Source: Calditrichia bacterium (GTDB lineage Bacteria > Calditrichota > Calditrichia > Calditrichales > J004). Taken from it: DNA of 35,335 nucleotides. Position numbers and translations under genes: made by a program. The stretch is taken from contig JALXBH010000299.1 of NCBI GenBank assembly GCA_026991535.1, positions 1-35,335 on the forward strand. Reading direction: 5' to 3'. This document shows positions 34,001 through 35,335 of this stretch, piece after piece (within the stretch, counting starts at the first letter, position 1; each line of letters opens with the position of its first letter). The notes beneath the pieces are model-generated. The model made no database searches, was not told the DNA's origin, and worked only from the letters and a program-made list of their open reading frames with translations.

Positions 34001-35335
34001 CTCAACCCTGCATATCCGCTATAGTGAAAGCGGCGTGCCCGTTAGCCGGACTTCGGTGAAGCTGGATTTCGGCGCCCAATACCTGCGGGCGGTGGATTTC
34101 GATAATGACGGCGACCGGGACATTCTGGTTTTTGGCTATGATGAAACGGACACGCGCTGGCAATTGTGGGAAAACGATACGCGTAAACCCCGCTCCTGGT
34201 GGGTGGATGCCGCCAGCTATAACTCCGCGAATGATGGCGACCGGGAACAGCCGTTTAATACCATACGCCAGGCCATTGCCCACAGCTTTGAGGGCGATAC
34301 GGTTTTTGTAAACGGCGCCCAGCCCTACAGGGAAAATCTGACCGTGAACCATAGCCTGACCATGAACAGCTGGGACTCCGCCCGCGTAGTTCTGTTGCCC
34401 GATACCGACGACCTCTTTGCCCGTAACCTCCTGACCGTATCCGGCGCGGCGGAATTTCATTTGAGTAACTGGGCGCTGGATAATGACAGAGCCGCTGCCG
34501 AGTGGACCGGCCTTGCCCTGAATCGGGTTGATTCCGTTAACGTCGTCGGCCTGAGTGTGACGGGTTTTAAACAGGGGCTGGTTCTTAGCGGCAGCGGCGG
34601 CCTTATGCAAAATATTTTGGCCGAGGACAATGAACTGGGGTTAAACGGGGATTCTCTAAATCTGACGATAAAGTATCTCAGCCTGAAAAATAATCTGAAC
34701 GGTGGGGCGATTATAAAACAATCTACCATGAGAATTGATACGGCGGATATAAATAATAACAACAGCAGTGATGCGGACGGCCGCGGCGGACTTGAAATCA
34801 GTCAAAATTCCGATGTGACTTTGAACTATGCCAATCTGGATGCGAACAACGGGGCCAATATCATCCTTAATAACGCTTCCCTGACAACGAGACTGGTCTA
34901 TATGGGAAAAGCACGGGCGGGGGACTATGGTCTGCTGGCCTATAACAATGCCCGGCTCACCCTGGATAACAGCGTGGTGGCCGATAACGCCCAAACGGGA
35001 CTTCAGCTTAGCAACAGCAGCGGGGAGATCGTCAATTCGCTGTTTATCGGCAATGACTCTCTGGGCCAAAACGGCGGCAGCGCGGTGGTGATCAATAACG
35101 GCAGCGATTTTCTGATACATAATTCCATTTTTATCAATAACAATACGGCCGTAAACAGAGTAAACGGTACGACGCGGATACGCTATAATAACTTTTGGGC
35201 TAACCAGGCCGATCTAAACGGGGCCACGCCCGGAGCGGGCAACCGCCAAACCGATCCCCTGTTTGTGTTTAGCTATAACCCACTGGGTATCCGGCAGGGG
35301 GTAAACGGTTTTGAAAACCTGAAGCTGGCGGCCGG
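31041..35335 (+). CDS. Very large secreted protein with two beta-helix regions and FG-GAP-like repeats (5-prime part only)
   Basis: An open frame of at least 1431 codons runs off the right edge. The ATG has GGGGAG upstream, and residues 1-34 form a signal peptide (M-L-V-L-F-I-V core). Residues about 35-430 form a right-handed parallel beta-helix: it opens with V-A-T-D-G-N-D-A-S-G-D-G, continues P-F-A-T-I-G-Y-A-L, and then repeats N-N-x-F and G-G-A-(I/V/L)-Y units. An SbsA/Big_5-like Ig domain follows (about 590-690), then six D-x-(D/N)-x-D-G-type motifs at about 713-1018, typical of FG-GAP propellers. A second beta-helix starts at about 1053 with V-D-A-A-S-Y-N-S-A-N-D-G-D and P-F-N-T-I-R-Q-A-I. 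A T9SS sorting domain is expected beyond the window, by analogy with the S8 protease. The ligand or substrate is unknown. Confidence 0.9.
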   Translation, partial: MKNKSVIRMFLHGMLVLFIVQGFVKPTQLNAATSVWVATDGNDASGDGSVSRPFATIGYALTRVAAGDTLQIKGGTYNESLSIANKEDFIFRGADAADTVYVVGIQSGPVISYDPGVQNGTRAMRFENLVISHADTSLSGSGMEILGGTPVISGVVFRNNKAGGGRGAGLSLLNATSTRPLIEYCTFNDNYASRGAALYTEGPVELRYNRFFRNKAASGSGGAVYFNKASALRVYNNRFFENAADSGGAVYVSAKSTLNLTQNFFSANFFTGNSAAMAGGAFYQTGTDVISSVVENNTFAENQSDQSGGALYIKAVSGILLRENVIVVNKALGDGGAIYLKNITSATVSLWSNSVSGNQSQGQGGAIYVDNVSQLSIGDAFSQRNNFFYNRNASQINNITSKSSIANLSLAHNYWGTNDQSSIISTLDIPQINTSWSTYDNTPADTRIKLVGVLPKIWFADGSLDYSLAGTGVGLTPMADSMVIVRTMPDTMLSLDGADVSLPKNYKFNWQSTILPQAAGKLTFLLDSSELNYLGNPLPNTIKAYYEAGGSWQTMPTATENGGRRIQVDYADPSRLSFGIGVKASGLDSVLYVLPRPYRTDVDAAGDISIVFQKDMNPATLNNNTIFIYGAASGRHAARFAYDAAERRLLIEMDKPFMAGEEVTVVLSDRIEQSNGERFVGYSWQYTVSALRGSASLIPRTVNQTGVYGSKFRFADFDGDNLPELVRMDASSVAVLQRDAAGVYQLSDQVSIAGYDLLRIVDVNGDGTPEVVVIGSSMIEIFPYNASSGFGSSSQLDVNTGSYLVDARILDLNSDGILDFALLRDYVSNFSVDIYPGQINGNNYTLGSPLTNFLGGSPSRLGVLDSDADGLPDLLVNEVSGVSAVSVLVNKNGSFSRNELAVNTFGNQQDLLAANVWQQARENDEKREILVAGATTGLPDRVDIYSMTSATELSLNDSLSFSAMIYAVAAADINSDGFPDIVTLTADSTLHIRYSESGVPVSRTSVKLDFGAQYLRAVDFDNDGDRDILVFGYDETDTRWQLWENDTRKPRSWWVDAASYNSANDGDREQPFNTIRQAIAHSFEGDTVFVNGAQPYRENLTVNHSLTMNSWDSARVVLLPDTDDLFARNLLTVSGAAEFHLSNWALDNDRAAAEWTGLALNRVDSVNVVGLSVTGFKQGLVLSGSGGLMQNILAEDNELGLNGDSLNLTIKYLSLKNNLNGGAIIKQSTMRIDTADINNNNSSDADGRGGLEISQNSDVTLNYANLDANNGANIILNNASLTTRLVYMGKARAGDYGLLAYNNARLTLDNSVVADNAQTGLQLSNSSGEIVNSLFIGNDSLGQNGGSAVVINNGSDFLIHNSIFINNNTAVNRVNGTTRIRYNNFWANQADLNGATPGAGNRQTDPLFVFSYNPLGIRQGVNGFENLKLAA

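Overview
The window reads as chromosomal DNA from a Gram-negative, diderm, motile member of the Fibrobacteres-Chlorobi-Bacteroidetes (FCB) superphylum, possibly a Calditrichota- or KSB1-like lineage. The evidence is a secreted subtilase with a C-terminal type IX secretion (T9SS) sorting domain, an LptE-type outer-membrane lipoprotein beside a sigma-54 activator (an arrangement I recall from Bacteroidetes), DUF1684 and DUF4920 proteins, and SpmA/SpmB in a genome that need not sporulate. The species cannot be named from the sequence. Base composition is mixed: most genes are moderately G+C-rich, while 1-1216 and about 17350-24960 are clearly A+T-richer.

Layout. (1) 72-657 (-): a small protein and a nucleotidyltransferase-fold protein in overlapping genes, followed by a non-coding A+T-rich stretch. 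(2) 1217-9925 (+): a tight six-gene run encoding a sigma-54 activator, LptE, an acidic TPR protein, a 1369-residue S8 protease, a dephospho-CoA kinase with an altered P-loop, and a long PurC. (3) 9945-10823 (-): a TonB/AgmX-like envelope protein. (4) 11007-14062 (+): SpmA, SpmB, a periplasmic cupin, a DUF4920 protein and a PepSY-associated membrane protein, the last preceded by an attenuator-like leader. (5) 14268-17060 (-): cysC-cysD-cysN, a complete sulfate-activation operon ending in a terminator.

(6) 17348-28137: a signalling block. On the minus strand are a nitrate-sensor-type (NIT) chemoreceptor with several HAMP-like modules and an unknown helical partner, then a NarX/NarL-like pair whose kinase starts with a degenerate receiver and carries two related GAF-like modules. 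Divergent from it is a hybrid PAS/GAF histidine kinase with its own receiver. The divergent intergenic region has a related palindrome about 20 bases upstream of each start codon. (7) 28167-30869 (+): a small membrane protein, a DUF1684 lipoprotein and an M29 aminopeptidase with a strong terminator. (8) 31041 to the right edge (+): an open frame of at least 1431 codons for a secreted protein with two right-handed beta-helix regions flanking an Ig-like domain and an FG-GAP-like repeat block. It is cut by the window end.

Two themes link the genes: envelope/secretion (LptE, AgmX-like protein, T9SS protease, beta-helix protein) and environmental sensing. The best candidates for something undescribed are the attenuator-like leader before the PepSY gene, the paired palindromes between the two sensor kinases, the kinase with the pseudo-receiver, the NIT-receptor partner of unknown function, the CoaE lacking its P-loop lysine, and the overlapping nucleotidyltransferase pair.
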